A stretch of 64,000 nt of DNA, from contig NZ_CP012529.1 in the NCBI RefSeq assembly GCF_001593285.1, positions 744,001-808,000 of the forward strand, read 5' to 3'. This DNA comes from Psychrobacter sp. P2G3. GTDB lineage: Bacteria > Pseudomonadota > Gammaproteobacteria > Pseudomonadales > Moraxellaceae. Below the pieces are notes generated by a model. The model made no database searches and was not told the DNA's origin. It was given only the letters and a program-made list of their open reading frames with translations. The position numbers and the translations under genes are program-made. Shown here one piece after another: positions 10,265 through 22,637 of this stretch (positions are counted from its first letter, which is position 1; the number at the start of each line of letters is the position of its first letter).

Positions 10265-10371
10265 GCGTCCCAGTCGGAAGGGAAGGTAGTTTGAGAAGTG
10301 GTTCACCACTTATTAAGAACGCTTCTAGGTAAGTTACTTTTAATTCAGTTTAAAATAAAATAATTTACTGC

Positions 10372-10399
10372 TTGACACTTCGTTAAAAGCGTCTATAAT
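10372..10399 (+). promoter_or_regulatory. rRNA promoter P2
   Basis: Consensus TTGACA at 10372-10377 and TATAAT at 10394-10399 with a 16-bp spacer, followed by a GC-rich discriminator (ACGCCCC). The upstream 40 bp are AT-rich, as an UP element would be. Confidence 0.9.
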
Positions 10400-10491
10400 A
10401 CGCCCCTCAATGAGACAAACGGTAATGATTGCAGTGTATTATTACACAACAATAACCCAATTAACTTATTGAAACGAAACAAAATAAAAGC

Positions 10492-10519
10492 TTGACAAAT
10501 CAAATCATTATGATATGAT
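10492..10519 (+). promoter_or_regulatory. rRNA promoter P3
   Basis: TTGACA at 10492-10497 and TATGAT at 10514-10519 with a 16-bp spacer, followed by GTCGGC. The third promoter in a row with the same spacer length. Confidence 0.8.
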
Positions 10520-10632
10520 AGTCGGCTCGCTAGATAGGTTAAGCCATAACGGTTTAAGGTTATTTAGCAAAGAGAAGTACCCTATATATCAACTACTGGA
10601 CGACAGTAGATTGACACTATTTAAAAGCATAA

Positions 10633-10674
10633 CTAAAGAACAACTTGTGTGGATTTTTGCTGATTCAGAATGCT
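10633..10674 (+). other. 5' arm of the 16S rRNA processing stem
   Basis: Bases 10633-10648 (CTAAAGAACAACTTGT) are perfectly complementary to 12417-12432 downstream of 16S, and pairing continues imperfectly to 10674. This is the expected long stem cut by RNase III. Confidence 0.8.
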
Positions 10675-10847
10675 AAAAAATAAAGTTGACTATCTTTTCT
10701 TTTCGGGAAGATTATTAACTATAAAAATTATCATTTAAGACAGCAGAAAAACTCAAAGTTAATTCATTACGAACATAATTTTTAGCGATTTGCCAGATTA
10801 AATGAGCCAAGTTTAGAAGTCTCTTTAAAGGACTTCATAGCAAGATT

Positions 10848-12386
<1,539 letters not shown>

Positions 12387-12391
12387 TAGAT

Positions 12392-12433
12392 GGCATTCGG
12401 TCAGCAAGAATTCACAACAAGTTGTTCTTTAGT
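12392..12433 (+). other. 3' arm of the 16S rRNA processing stem
   Basis: Complementary to 10633-10674; the 16 bases at 12417-12432 pair perfectly. Confidence 0.8.
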
Positions 12434-12479
12434 TTAAGCTAGTTTATTAAAGCCTAGGCGTGATATATATGCGCTCTAT

Positions 12480-12556
12480 AGGCCTGTAGCTCAGCTGGTT
12501 AGAGCACCGTGTTGATAACGCGGGGGTCGGCAGTTCAAGTCTGCCCAGGCCTACCA
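12480..12556 (+). tRNA. tRNA-Ile (GAT)
   Basis: A 77-nt tRNA in the 16S-23S spacer with encoded CCA. The acceptor stem is AGGCCTG / CAGGCCT, the anticodon GAT is at 12514-12516, and the T arm is GGCAG TTCAAGT CTGCC. Confidence 0.97.
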
Positions 12557-12564
12557 TTATTTCA

Positions 12565-12640
12565 GGGGCCATAGCTCAGTTGGTAGAGCGCCTGCCTTGC
12601 ACGCAGGAGGTCAACGGTTCGACTCCGTTTGGCTCCACCA
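12565..12640 (+). tRNA. tRNA-Ala (TGC)
   Basis: A 76-nt tRNA eight bases after tRNA-Ile, with encoded CCA. Anticodon TGC at 12598-12600; acceptor stem begins GGGGCCA. Confidence 0.97.
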
Positions 12641-13005
12641 TATAATAAACTATTCTTTAGTATGCAAATAAATAAGTAGATGTATAAATAGAAACAAGTG
12701 ATTCAGCCAATAGGTATTGATTACTTCTTTCTGTTTTATACAGAATCTGTGGCTCGACGAGAGCACAGAGACTATTTAAAAACATAGATATGAGTCTGGG
12801 TTAGGAACACGTGTTCACGCGTTGTTCCTAACCTTAATAATCGACCTCTTAACGACATCAGTTGTTATCCCAGGGGTTGATTATTAAAAAAGTAAAGAGA
12901 ACTGAATCAAGCGTATAAACATAGGTGATATCGTTATCATAATTAGATTGTAGAACACTTAGGAATCTAACTCTATTTATAGAGAAAGACTACTTGGGGT
13001 TGTAT
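12641..13005 (+). other. tRNA-Ala to 23S spacer with a hairpin
   Basis: A 365-bp spacer without a gene. A perfect 11-bp stem, GGTTAGGAACA (12799-12809) with TGTTCCTAACC (12823-12833), could be a processing or antitermination element. The last bases (from 13000) begin the 23S processing stem. Confidence 0.6.
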
Positions 13006-15866
<2,861 letters not shown>

Positions 15867-16047
15867 ACAACACCCAAGTGGTTTGTATACAAGTCTAATT
15901 AATCTATCTTGTATGAGCTGTAGTGGCTTATAAAGTAAGAATATTTCGATATCACCTTAAACCTTGATTCAGTTAGGTTTATGTTGACAGGCCTCAAGTA
16001 ATATTGAAGTCATAAGAACAACAACAGACTCATATCTAACCCCCTTT

Positions 16048-16161
16048 GCTGACGACAATAGCACGATGGCCCCACCTGATCCCTTCCCGAACTCAGAAGT
16101 GAAACATCGTTGCGCCAATGGTAGTGTGGGTCCGCCCATGTGAGAGTAGGTCATCGTCAGC
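16048..16161 (+). rRNA. rrf: 5S ribosomal RNA
   Basis: A 114-nt stretch closed by GCTGACGA and TCGTCAGC, with the conserved CCCGAACTCAGAAGTGAAAC core. It lies about 180 nt after 23S. Confidence 0.96.
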
Positions 16162-16176
16162 TCTCTATTCTAGATG

Positions 16177-16210
16177 AAGCCCCCTGTACATAAGTACAGG
16201 GGGCTTTTCT
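16177..16210 (+). terminator. rRNA operon terminator
   Basis: A perfect 13-bp stem (AAGCCCCCTGTAC with GTACAGGGGGCTT) with a 4-base loop, followed by TTCTTTC. Confidence 0.92.
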
Positions 16211-16344
16211 TTCGTGTGGGATTATAATTTAGTATGAATATACATGAGAAATGAATTAAACTGAAAGAGATGGTAATCCCCCCCCTAAAAACAAGAACAC
16301 TTGAAAGTAGAGATTAACTGCTAAACTACCAGCAGGAGATTTTT

Positions 16345-16611
16345 ATGAAAAAGACACGCTTTAGCGATAACCAAATCGTTAACATCTTAAAGCAAGCGGA
16401 ACAAGGCGTACCTATCGTTGAGTTATGCCGTGAGCACAATATTGGCCAAAGTACCTTTTACAACTGGCGTTCAAAGTATGGCGGTATGGATGCCTCTTTG
16501 ATTACACGTTTAAAAGAACTTGAGGTTGAAAATGCTCGTCTTAAAAAGATGTATGCTGAAGAACGCCTTAAGTCCGACATCCTACAGGATGCCATGACAA
16601 AAAAGTGGTAG
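16345..16611 (+). CDS. IS3-family transposase OrfA
   Basis: 88 residues with the helix-turn-helix of IS3 Orf[41 protein letters not shown], then a leucine-zipper-like helix [20 protein letters not shown]. The end of the frame carries a canonical slippery heptamer A AAA AAG at 16599-16605, read as AAA AAG in frame, just before the TAG; a -1 shift there leads into orfB and would make the full transposase. Confidence 0.92.
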   Translation: MKKTRFSDNQIVNILKQAEQGVPIVELCREHNIGQSTFYNWRSKYGGMDASLITRLKELEVENARLKKMYAEERLKSDILQDAMTKKW

Positions 16612-17436
16612 CGCCGATTGGGCGCAAAGAGATAGCTTGTCATTACATTGCAGAACGAGGTCTCAGTATACGTAGAGCTTGCCATATCTTTAGCATTAGT
16701 ATGACCTGCTATTACCACAAGTCGGTAGCCTCTGATGCGAACAGTCAGATAGGTGACTTGCTTATAGAGTTGACCACTCGGAATAAGAACTGGGGCTTTG
16801 GATTATGCTTTATGACCCTGCGTAATGTACTGGGGCTGCCCTACAACCCTAAGCGGGTGTATCGTATCTACTGTGAGCTTGAATTGAATCTGAGAATTAA
16901 ACCTCGCCGTCGAATTAAACGCGCTAAACCAATTCCCTTAGCTGTACCAGACAAGATAAACCAAAGTTGGAGCATGGACTTTATGCATGATGCCTTGACG
17001 GATGGCCGTGCCTTTAGACTGTTTAACGTGATTGATGATTACAACCGTGAAGCTTTAACCGTTGAGATTGACTTCTCACTGCCCGCTCAAAGAGTCATAC
17101 GCAGTCTGCATCAGCTGATTGAATGTCGAGGTAAACCGGTTCAAGTAAGATGTGATAACGGACCTGAGTACATCAGTAATGCACTCAAAGACTGGGCGAT
17201 AGAACAAGGCATTACGATAAGCTATATTGAGCCTGGCAATCCACAACAAAATGCTTATGTTGAGCGCTATAACAGAACGATGCGCTATGATTGGTTGAAT
17301 CAAGAGTTGTTTACTGATTTAGATCAAGTCCGTCAGCAAGCAGAGGATTGGTTGTATCACTCACTACAATAACGAACGTCCTAATATGGGCAATGGCGGC
17401 TTTACGCCAATACAGAAACTAAATCAGGCAGCTTAA
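16605..17436 (+). pseudogene. IS3-family transposase OrfB, 3' end frameshifted
   Basis: The integrase-type DDE domain is intact: the first Asp in [11 protein letters not shown], the second in [11 protein letters not shown], and the Glu in NAYVERYNR. The frame then hits a stop at 17370 after WLYHSLQ. A tandem CACT duplication (17358-17365) causes this; without it the frame would run [19 protein letters not shown] and stop at 17434, the normal family ending. So 23 C-terminal residues are lost. Activity is doubtful but not excluded, because the catalytic triad is upstream. Its start is by frameshift from orfA rather than the GTG at 16605. Confidence 0.9.
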
Positions 17437-17605
17437 TTCTATTTGGTAAGTGTCTTATAGTTGGGATGATTACCAGATAAAGGTCAACATTAAGAAATAA
17501 CCTCACGATAAAGGTTCTAGTTTTGGTATGTATAAGGCATTTAAACAGCCATTTGATAGTCATTAGTTATTGTTTTTTTCTACCATATTAATTCGTGGAG
17601 TATAT

Positions 17606-17998
17606 ATGGACGCTGAGAATAAGGAAACAACTATATTCTTTTTAGAAAGTTGGTTAAACGAGGTCATAAATAATAGTCAGGTTTTTCTTCAAAATATTAA
17701 TGAACCTATTTCATTTGAAGACAACTTTCATAAAAGAAGGATGTTTGATGAACATTATATTCTAACAGCTACTGTAATGAGTGTTAGATTTTCAAAACAG
17801 TTAGTTAATCATGTATCTAAAAATATTAAGCATAGTCTTTCATCTTTTATAGAAAATACTAAAGATGCTGTCGATGTTAGAGACATGAGAGAACACTCAG
17901 ATGAATATTTTCTTGAAAAAGGTCGTAAACAGGGTGGTTTTTTTAAAGGCAGTTGTGAAGATATTCAATGTGACATGTCATCATCAGTACAGAATTAA
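17606..17998 (+). CDS. Hypothetical protein, possibly truncated by an in-frame stop
   Basis: A 130-residue protein that I do not recognise. It starts at an ATG with GTGGAG five bases upstream. It is mostly helical and hydrophilic (TTIFFLESWLNEVINNSQVFLQNI near the start, SVRFSKQLVNHVSKNIKHSL in the middle) with no signal peptide or membrane segment, and ends in a Cys-containing GSCEDIQCDMSSSVQN. After the TAA the same frame stays open for 29 codons (FGYMLGNLIAMEKIQSECAK, then LLSSLIENT) up to 18088. It is AT-rich and unlike its neighbours, so probably acquired. It could be a nonsense-mutated gene. Confidence 0.5.
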   Translation: MDAENKETTIFFLESWLNEVINNSQVFLQNINEPISFEDNFHKRRMFDEHYILTATVMSVRFSKQLVNHVSKNIKHSLSSFIENTKDAVDVRDMREHSDEYFLEKGRKQGGFFKGSCEDIQCDMSSSVQN

Positions 17999-18318
17999 TT
18001 TGGTTATATGCTTGGTAATTTGATCGCTATGGAAAAAATCCAGAGTGAATGTGCTAAGCTTTTGAGTTCATTGATAGAAAATACATAAAAAATCACTGTA
18101 AAGAACTAGAATAGTGACCATTGTTTATACCTTAGTTTTTTAGAATAAAAATCTCTTGTATCTAATTAATGAGTCGAATACAAACTCTTTTCTATAATTT
18201 ATAGCTGTAAAAGTTTCACGTATTAATTAATAATTTTAAAGTACTTATTGTCTATTAATAGGCTATTTAAATTTTTAAACGGCAATAACTCAACAGGATA
18301 ATCATCAAAGAGAAACCT
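17999..18318. other. AT-rich gap; in-frame tail of the preceding gene
   Basis: 320 bp. The first 90 bp continue the preceding frame after its stop (29 codons, to 18088). The rest is very AT-rich and holds the upstream region of osmC; no gene or hairpin of note. Confidence 0.5.
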
Positions 18319-18729
18319 ATGACAACCTCAAAAGTAACCTACCGAGGCGATTTGCGTACTACTGCTATCCACTTGCAATCAAACAATGAGATTATCACTG
18401 ATGCGCCTGTCGATAATCACGGTAAAGGTGAAGCATTTTCACCGACTGATTTGCTAGCAACCAGTTTAGTTAGCTGTATGCTGACCATTATCGGTATCAA
18501 AGCTCTTGATATGGACATCGATATTGCAGGCACTATGGCTGAAGTGACCAAAGTAATGTCAGCTGACCCAAGACGTGTGAGTGAAGTACATATCGCTATT
18601 ACTTTCAATCAACAGTTAGATGATAAAACGCAAAAGATATTCTATAACACCGCGCTCACTTGTCCGGTTGCGAAAAGTATTCATCCTGATATTATTCAAA
18701 AAGTGACTATTAATACTAAGAGCTATTGA
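18319..18729 (+). CDS. OsmC-family peroxiredoxin-like protein
   Basis: A 136-residue OsmC/Ohr-fold protein that reduces organic or inorganic hydroperoxides through two cysteines. The family features are GKGEAFSPTDLLATSLVSCMLT (first Cys, about residue 55), an acidic central helix IKALDMDIDI, and ALTCPVAKSIHP (second Cys, near 115). It is followed 52 bp later by a broken flavodoxin-like gene; a second, disrupted osmC lies before an intact flavodoxin gene at 25.9 kb. So osmC and the flavodoxin gene were probably an operon. The start is the only reasonable ATG. Confidence 0.9.
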   Translation: MTTSKVTYRGDLRTTAIHLQSNNEIITDAPVDNHGKGEAFSPTDLLATSLVSCMLTIIGIKALDMDIDIAGTMAEVTKVMSADPRRVSEVHIAITFNQQLDDKTQKIFYNTALTCPVAKSIHPDIIQKVTINTKSY

Positions 18730-18781
18730 TGCCAAGAACGAATAATTCCAAAAACTAGTAACCTTTATAAGGGTGATTGAT

Positions 18782-18905
18782 ATGGCTAGCAAAACCTTAC
18801 TTATCGTCGCGCATGCACCATCACCCAATACCAAAAAATTGGCGCAAGCGGCTTATAACGGTACTAATCATGCTGATATCGGTATTGAAGTGGTATCAAA
18901 GCCGT
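18782..18905 (+). pseudogene. Flavodoxin-like gene, N-terminal fragment
   Basis: The first 38 to 40 codons (MASKTLLIVAHAPSPNTKKL, AQAAYNGTNHADIG) match the start of the intact flavodoxin-like gene at 25929 (MTTKTLLIVAHAPSTNTEKL, AQAAYEGANHPDID). The same upstream sequence (GGTGATTGATATG) precedes both. After about 18900 it runs into an osmC fragment and stops at 18928. The rest of the gene is absent, so it cannot make a flavodoxin. Confidence 0.88.
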
Positions 18906-19023
18906 CGATACAGAAATTGATGTTGTAACTACTATGCCTGAGGTGATCAAAGCTATAGCGGCTAAATTGAGAAGAGTCAGTGAAGTGAATATGATCATTA
19001 TTGAGGTAGCTTGTGACGCTTGA
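18901..19023 (+). pseudogene. osmC central fragment, left copy
   Basis: 40 open codons (AVDTEIDVVTTMPEVIKAI, LRRVSEVNMIIIEVACDA) that align with the central helix region of the intact osmC (ALDMDIDIAGTMAEV, PRRVSEVHIAIT). No start codon belongs to it. It ends in EVACDA and a stop, matching the right copy (KVACNA at 22404-22423), so both derive from one interrupted osmC. Confidence 0.85.
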
Positions 19024-19121
19024 GATAAACGTCACGATCCGCCTGTTTTAATTAGTTCTATTTTACTTTTTCAAATAATTTTAGGTTTGACTCAACAGGG
19101 GTAATGCAACAAGCCTCAAAC

Positions 19122-19160
19122 GATAAAGCTTGCCAAAACTAAATTCTGGCAAGCTTTATT
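19122..19160. terminator. Bidirectional terminator, left copy
   Basis: AATAAAGCTTGCCA and TGGCAAGCTTTATT form a 14-bp stem. Nearly identical to the hairpin at 22509-22547. Confidence 0.85.
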
Positions 19161-19241
19161 ACTGTTATAATGTTAAAACAACCTTCATGAAATGCGTTTT
19201 TGGAAATTACTCAGCTAGACATAAAGCCTAAACCTTGGTTC

Positions 19242-20267
19242 TTATTTTTGCTCAAGTTTTGGTACACCATTTCCCCAAACATCCCAGTTATTAACGATAT
19301 GATTGACAGTTTTTGATCCCACTGACACTATGTTCTCAACTGTTTCTGAAAAGCCACCTGCTGTTTCTCCTGGAGCAGGATCTAGGTGTTGAAGAGTAGT
19401 CTCATTTGGATTACCTTGGTCAAAATTCACTGCACCGCGTAAGCTCATTATGCGTTCAGTTCCCACGGTTCTGTTCAGTACTTGTGCTATTGCAGCGGCT
19501 TCCATTTCAGTGATAATGTAATCATCTGCATTATATAATTCAGTTATGTATTGGGCTTGTTTTGACAACCCTGGACCATGAAAAAATGTATCTCCTGTCA
19601 TATGAGTTCCTACTGTTATAGCTGGGCTGCGTCGTGCTGCGGCATTTGGATATCTCATTCGATAGGTGTTGGCTTCTTCTGAATCCTTTAAAGGGACCGA
19701 TTGGCTTAAATATAGATTCCAGTTAAGTAGTTCAGGGTTAAGTTGATATCTACGAATGTCTTCATAACCTTTACGGGGCATAAAAGTAGGTGCGCCTTTT
19801 TCACCTTCTTCGGCTTTCCAGCGATGACCTAAATCATAATCTACTAGCCAAGATCCCCAGCTTACATCACCTATTGTTCCTTTGTCGGGTGGTGTTCCTG
19901 CGACACCGCTTAGAACGAAGTAGCTTTTCGTAAAGTCAAATTTAGGAGAAAGTGTTATTGCTTGCATGGATGCTGAAGACCCTACTTTACCCATGCCTAA
20001 TACCGAACCACAGACCCCTTCGGAGTTACAGTAAATTGGGCTATGGGCACCTTTTACTTTTATGGGTTTACTGTCGGTAAAATATTGGTTATACCAATGC
20101 TGAAATTCGCCTGCTTTATCTCCACTGTTTTCACCAATTTCGAACATCGCTGCGATAAATACCTTCACTTGGATCTTATCTTGGTTAGTTTCAGCTTGTG
20201 CATTACTACATAATACAAGCATCACAGTAAAAATGGGTAAATGAAAAAAACGTTTATTTATAAACAT
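19242..20267 (-). CDS. Purine nucleoside permease (NUP)-family protein
   Basis: A 341-residue exported protein of the NUP family, related to nucleoside phosphorylases. A signal peptide is clear (FFHLPIFTVMLVLCSNAQA, cleavage about residue 25). Family features are VKVFIAAMFEIGENSGDKAG, the CGSVLGMGKVGSSASMQAI stretch, YFVLSGVAGTPPDKGTIGDV, TGDTFFHGPGLS, ITEMEAAAIAQVL and MSLRGAVNFDQG. It probably handles nucleosides in the periplasm; the transport role is known only for fungal members. Its 3' end abuts a ten-codon remnant of a DUF1501 gene, so it seems to have replaced that gene. An IS1 element lies 82 bp upstream. Confidence 0.85.
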   Translation of the reverse strand: MFINKRFFHLPIFTVMLVLCSNAQAETNQDKIQVKVFIAAMFEIGENSGDKAGEFQHWYNQYFTDSKPIKVKGAHSPIYCNSEGVCGSVLGMGKVGSSASMQAITLSPKFDFTKSYFVLSGVAGTPPDKGTIGDVSWGSWLVDYDLGHRWKAEEGEKGAPTFMPRKGYEDIRRYQLNPELLNWNLYLSQSVPLKDSEEANTYRMRYPNAAARRSPAITVGTHMTGDTFFHGPGLSKQAQYITELYNADDYIITEMEAAAIAQVLNRTVGTERIMSLRGAVNFDQGNPNETTLQHLDPAPGETAGGFSETVENIVSVGSKTVNHIVNNWDVWGNGVPKLEQK

Positions 20268-21032
20268 ATTGGATGCCTATTTAAAGTGTTTGAGTCTGAG
20301 TTTGAAGTCTAATTAGCAATAACTAAAAATTTTTGCTAAAACTAAATGAGGTGGTGTTCTAAAAAGTATGCTGACATCAGACATAGCCATAATTGATATA
20401 AAAGAATACCAAATCAAACACTTTTAAGTGATTATCGAGCTTCTTAGAGAAACAACAGGTTCTTCTAACGGCTCGTTTTAGTCGGTGTCTAAGACGGCAG
20501 TTATTACCTTCAATACCTATCGTATGCTGTTTGCCAACTTGTTTGTTATCTGGTTTAAAGGCCGTTATGAAACTGTCCCAGTTGTCCATGCTAATAGCGT
20601 CATAGCTCACTTTAAGTTGCTTAAGACAGGCTCTTAGTTTCTGAGCCGTTTTCAAGTCGCGTTTGCCCCAAACATAAGCAACAATCTCATTAGTAGCCCG
20701 GTCATAAGCGTAGATGAGCCAGACTTTACGCTTCTTGCGATATACGTAAGTCCAAAACTCATCAACTTCTAAGCGTTCATAGTAGCGCTTATTAGGCACG
20801 ATCTTATAAATGGATGAGCCTATGGTGCTGAGCACTTTACCAATACTCACCGAGGTAATGATGGCTATGTCTCTAACACCGCAGCCTCGAGCAGTCATCA
20901 GCCGTATTATGTCTTCTATTTGAGAGTGACAGCCTTGGTAGCTTAAGGCATGGTCGCCAATGAATTGTCGTTTGCAGTCCTTACATTGGTAGTTCTGCTT
21001 ACCATAGCTTTTTATATAGCCAAACCCATTTA

Positions 21033-21930
21033 AAAGTGTTATAAACTAATTATTAAACCCAATTGTTATCATAAAGACCATGACTTACTCACTAGATTTT
21101 CGCAAACAAGTACTAAAAAGCTTAGACGAGGATATGACCTTTGCCGGGGCGGCTGAGTTCTATAATCTCAGCCCAACCACCATACAAAACTGGAAGCGAC
21201 GTGTTCATAGCAAAACAATCAGGCAAACCAAACCCTATAAAATACCAGATGACGTGCTACTTAATGATGTCAAAGAACATCCTGATGATTACCAGTATGA
21301 GCGAGCACATCGTTTAAATTGTAGTAAAACAGGCATTTATCATGCCCTAAAGCGCCTAGGCATCAGTCAAAAAAGACCTTAGAGCATCCAAAAGCTTGCC
21401 CAATAAAAAGAGCGGCGTATCAGGGAAAGCTTGATAGCTTTACGCAGCAAGGCTATCCCATTGTCTATATGGATGAAAGCGGCTTTGAGCACGAGACCAT
21501 CCGCTCTCATGGCTATGCGCCGATCGGTAAGCCTTGTATCGATAGCTACAACTGGCAAGGTAAAAAGCGAACCAACGTTATTGGTGCTCTGTATGAAAAG
21601 ATGCTGTTTGCGCTTGATTACTTTGAGACAAACATCAACAGCATCGTCTTCTATCACTGGCGCAAACACAAGCTAATCCCAAGTCTTAAAACCAAATGCG
21701 TGATTGTGATGGATAACGCCAGATTTCATAAGAGCAAACGCATTCAAAAGCTACTAAACAGGCACGGGCATCGTATTCTTTGGTTGCCGCCGTACAGCCC
21801 AGACCTAAACCCTATCGAAAAGAAATGGGCTCAAGTGAAGTTTCTACGCCAAGGTTGGATGCAAAATGACTTATCCAAATTGTTTTATGATATTTGTCCA
21901 AGGCATAACATTTTTATTTTGAACTGACTA
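21033..21930 (+). mobile_element. IS630-family insertion sequence nested in IS1
   Basis: About 0.9 kb, flanked by TA on both sides (21031-21032 and 21931-21932), the target of IS630 elements. Ends are only loosely inverted (AAAGTGTTATAAACTAA and, reversed, TAGTCAGTTCAAAATAA). The right end also occurs in the MITE-like repeat at 45084. Confidence 0.88.
21080..21927 (+). CDS. IS630-family transposase (two frames, -1 frameshift)
   Basis: The first frame (21080-21382, 100 residues) is the DNA-binding part: MTYSLDFRKQVLKSLDEDM, AAEFYNLSPTTIQNWKRR, then HRLNCSKTGIYHALKRLG. The second frame continues from about 21370 to 21927 with the DDE domain: VYMDESGFEHE (first Asp), CVIVMDNARFHKS (second Asp) and YSPDLNPIEKKWAQVK (Glu). 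A run of six A and a G (21369-21375) sits at the overlap, where a -1 shift joins the frames as in other members of the family. Its last codons lie inside the right end of the element. It looks intact, so possibly active. Confidence 0.88.
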
Positions 21931-22261
21931 TACCATTTTTCTTTAGACTAAGACTGTGACAGTCGGGGCAATTGATCTGTATTTGTGTCTTCATAACCTC
22001 AAATATATCATCTTGCTTCGGCTGTCACCCTTCCTTTATTACCCCAGCATACTTTTTGATACACCACCCTAAATGAATGCTTTCATATATCCAATATAGA
22101 ATAACATAATCTGTAGATAGGCTGCAGCAGTCAACAAGCTTAGGGCGTTGGCCAAGTTAATTTGCTTATTAGCCTGTCCTAGATCTGAGATTTTCGAACA
22201 ATAAAGGCATCACTGACGCGCAAACAGTCATGCCTTTTCATCAACAGATCTATTAGCGACT

Positions 22262-22423
22262 ATTTTAATAAGTTGCATGCTGATAATTCTTAGTATTGAA
22301 GCTCTTGACATGGATATCGATATTGCAGAAACTACTGCTGAAGTAGCCAAAGTAATGGCAACTGATCTCAGACGAATCAGTGAATTAGATGTGGTCATTA
22401 CTAAGGTAGCTTGTAATGCTTGA
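22262..22423 (+). pseudogene. osmC central fragment, right copy
   Basis: Homology to osmC begins around 22262 (GCATGCTGATAATTCTTAG against the intact GTATGCTGACCATTATCGG) and runs on as ALDMDIDIAETTAEVAKVM, then LRRISELDVVIT at 22301-22402. Next comes AAGGTAGCTT and a stop at 22421. The C-terminal part of this osmC is found 3.4 kb further on at 25814. The 5' part contains stops. Confidence 0.88.
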
Positions 22424-22637
22424 AATAAGCTTTGCCGTCAGCCCGATTCTCACTTTCTTAAATAATTTTAGGTTTGGTTTAATAGGCGGGATAGAACTAG
22501 CTTAAAACAATAAAGCTTGCCAAAACTGAATTCTGGCAAGCTTTATTGTTGTCAAAACGACCTTCACATATGAGGTGCTTTTATATATAAGATACTTTAA
22601 AAATTAATTAACTAGACATGAAGCCTAAATCCCAATT
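22301..22637 (+). repeat. Direct repeat, right copy (partner 18901-19240)
   Basis: Same content as the left copy: osmC fragment, spacer, terminator hairpin and the DUF1501 C-terminus, here attached to the full DUF1501 gene. Confidence 0.82.
22509..22547. terminator. Bidirectional terminator, right copy
   Basis: 14-bp stem AATAAAGCTTGCCA / TGGCAAGCTTTATT, downstream of the minus-strand DUF1501 gene. Confidence 0.85.

Larger units (their letters stand above)
16272..17474 (+). mobile_element. IS3-family (IS407-like) insertion sequence, degenerate
   Basis: About 1.2 kb with inverted ends GGTAATC / GATTACC (similarity continues imperfectly inward, e.g. ACACTT in both) and the same four bases AGAT on both sides (16268-16271 and 17475-17478), the target duplication size expected for IS407-type elements. 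If the ends are instead set as TG...CA by one base outward, the duplication is lost, so I prefer the inner ends. It holds orfA and a frameshifted orfB. Confidence 0.85.
18901..19240 (+). repeat. Direct repeat, left copy (partner 22301-22637)
   Basis: About 340 bp containing the osmC central fragment, the spacer with the AAATAATTTTAGGTTTG stretch, a terminator hairpin that differs by one base, and the last ten codons of a DUF1501 gene (reverse strand, NQGLGFMSS then stop, 19211-19240). The partner has the same order at similar spacing. Confidence 0.82.
20377..21994 (-). pseudogene. IS1-family transposase, split by IS630
   Basis: The reading frame is in two parts. The 5' part (21994 down to 21933) gives MKTQIQINCPDCHSLSLKKNG, the zinc-finger start of IS1 InsA. 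The 3' part (21032 down to 20377) gives NGFGYIKSYGKQNYQCKDCK and then the InsB-like domain (LEVDEFWTYV, VWLIYAYDRATNEIVAYVWG, the HTIGIEGNNCRLRHRLKRA stretch). Taking the IS630 element and one TA out joins them in frame, so this was a single-ORF IS1 transposase without a frameshift. Confidence 0.92.
20350..22068 (-). mobile_element. IS1-family element, interrupted by an IS630-family element
   Basis: Inverted ends start GGTGGTGT and share AAAAAGTATGCTG just inside on both sides (20350 onward and, reversed, up to 22068). An 8-bp target duplication CTAAATGA flanks it exactly (20342-20349 and 22069-22076), as expected for IS1. The element without its insert would be about 820 bp. Confidence 0.93.
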
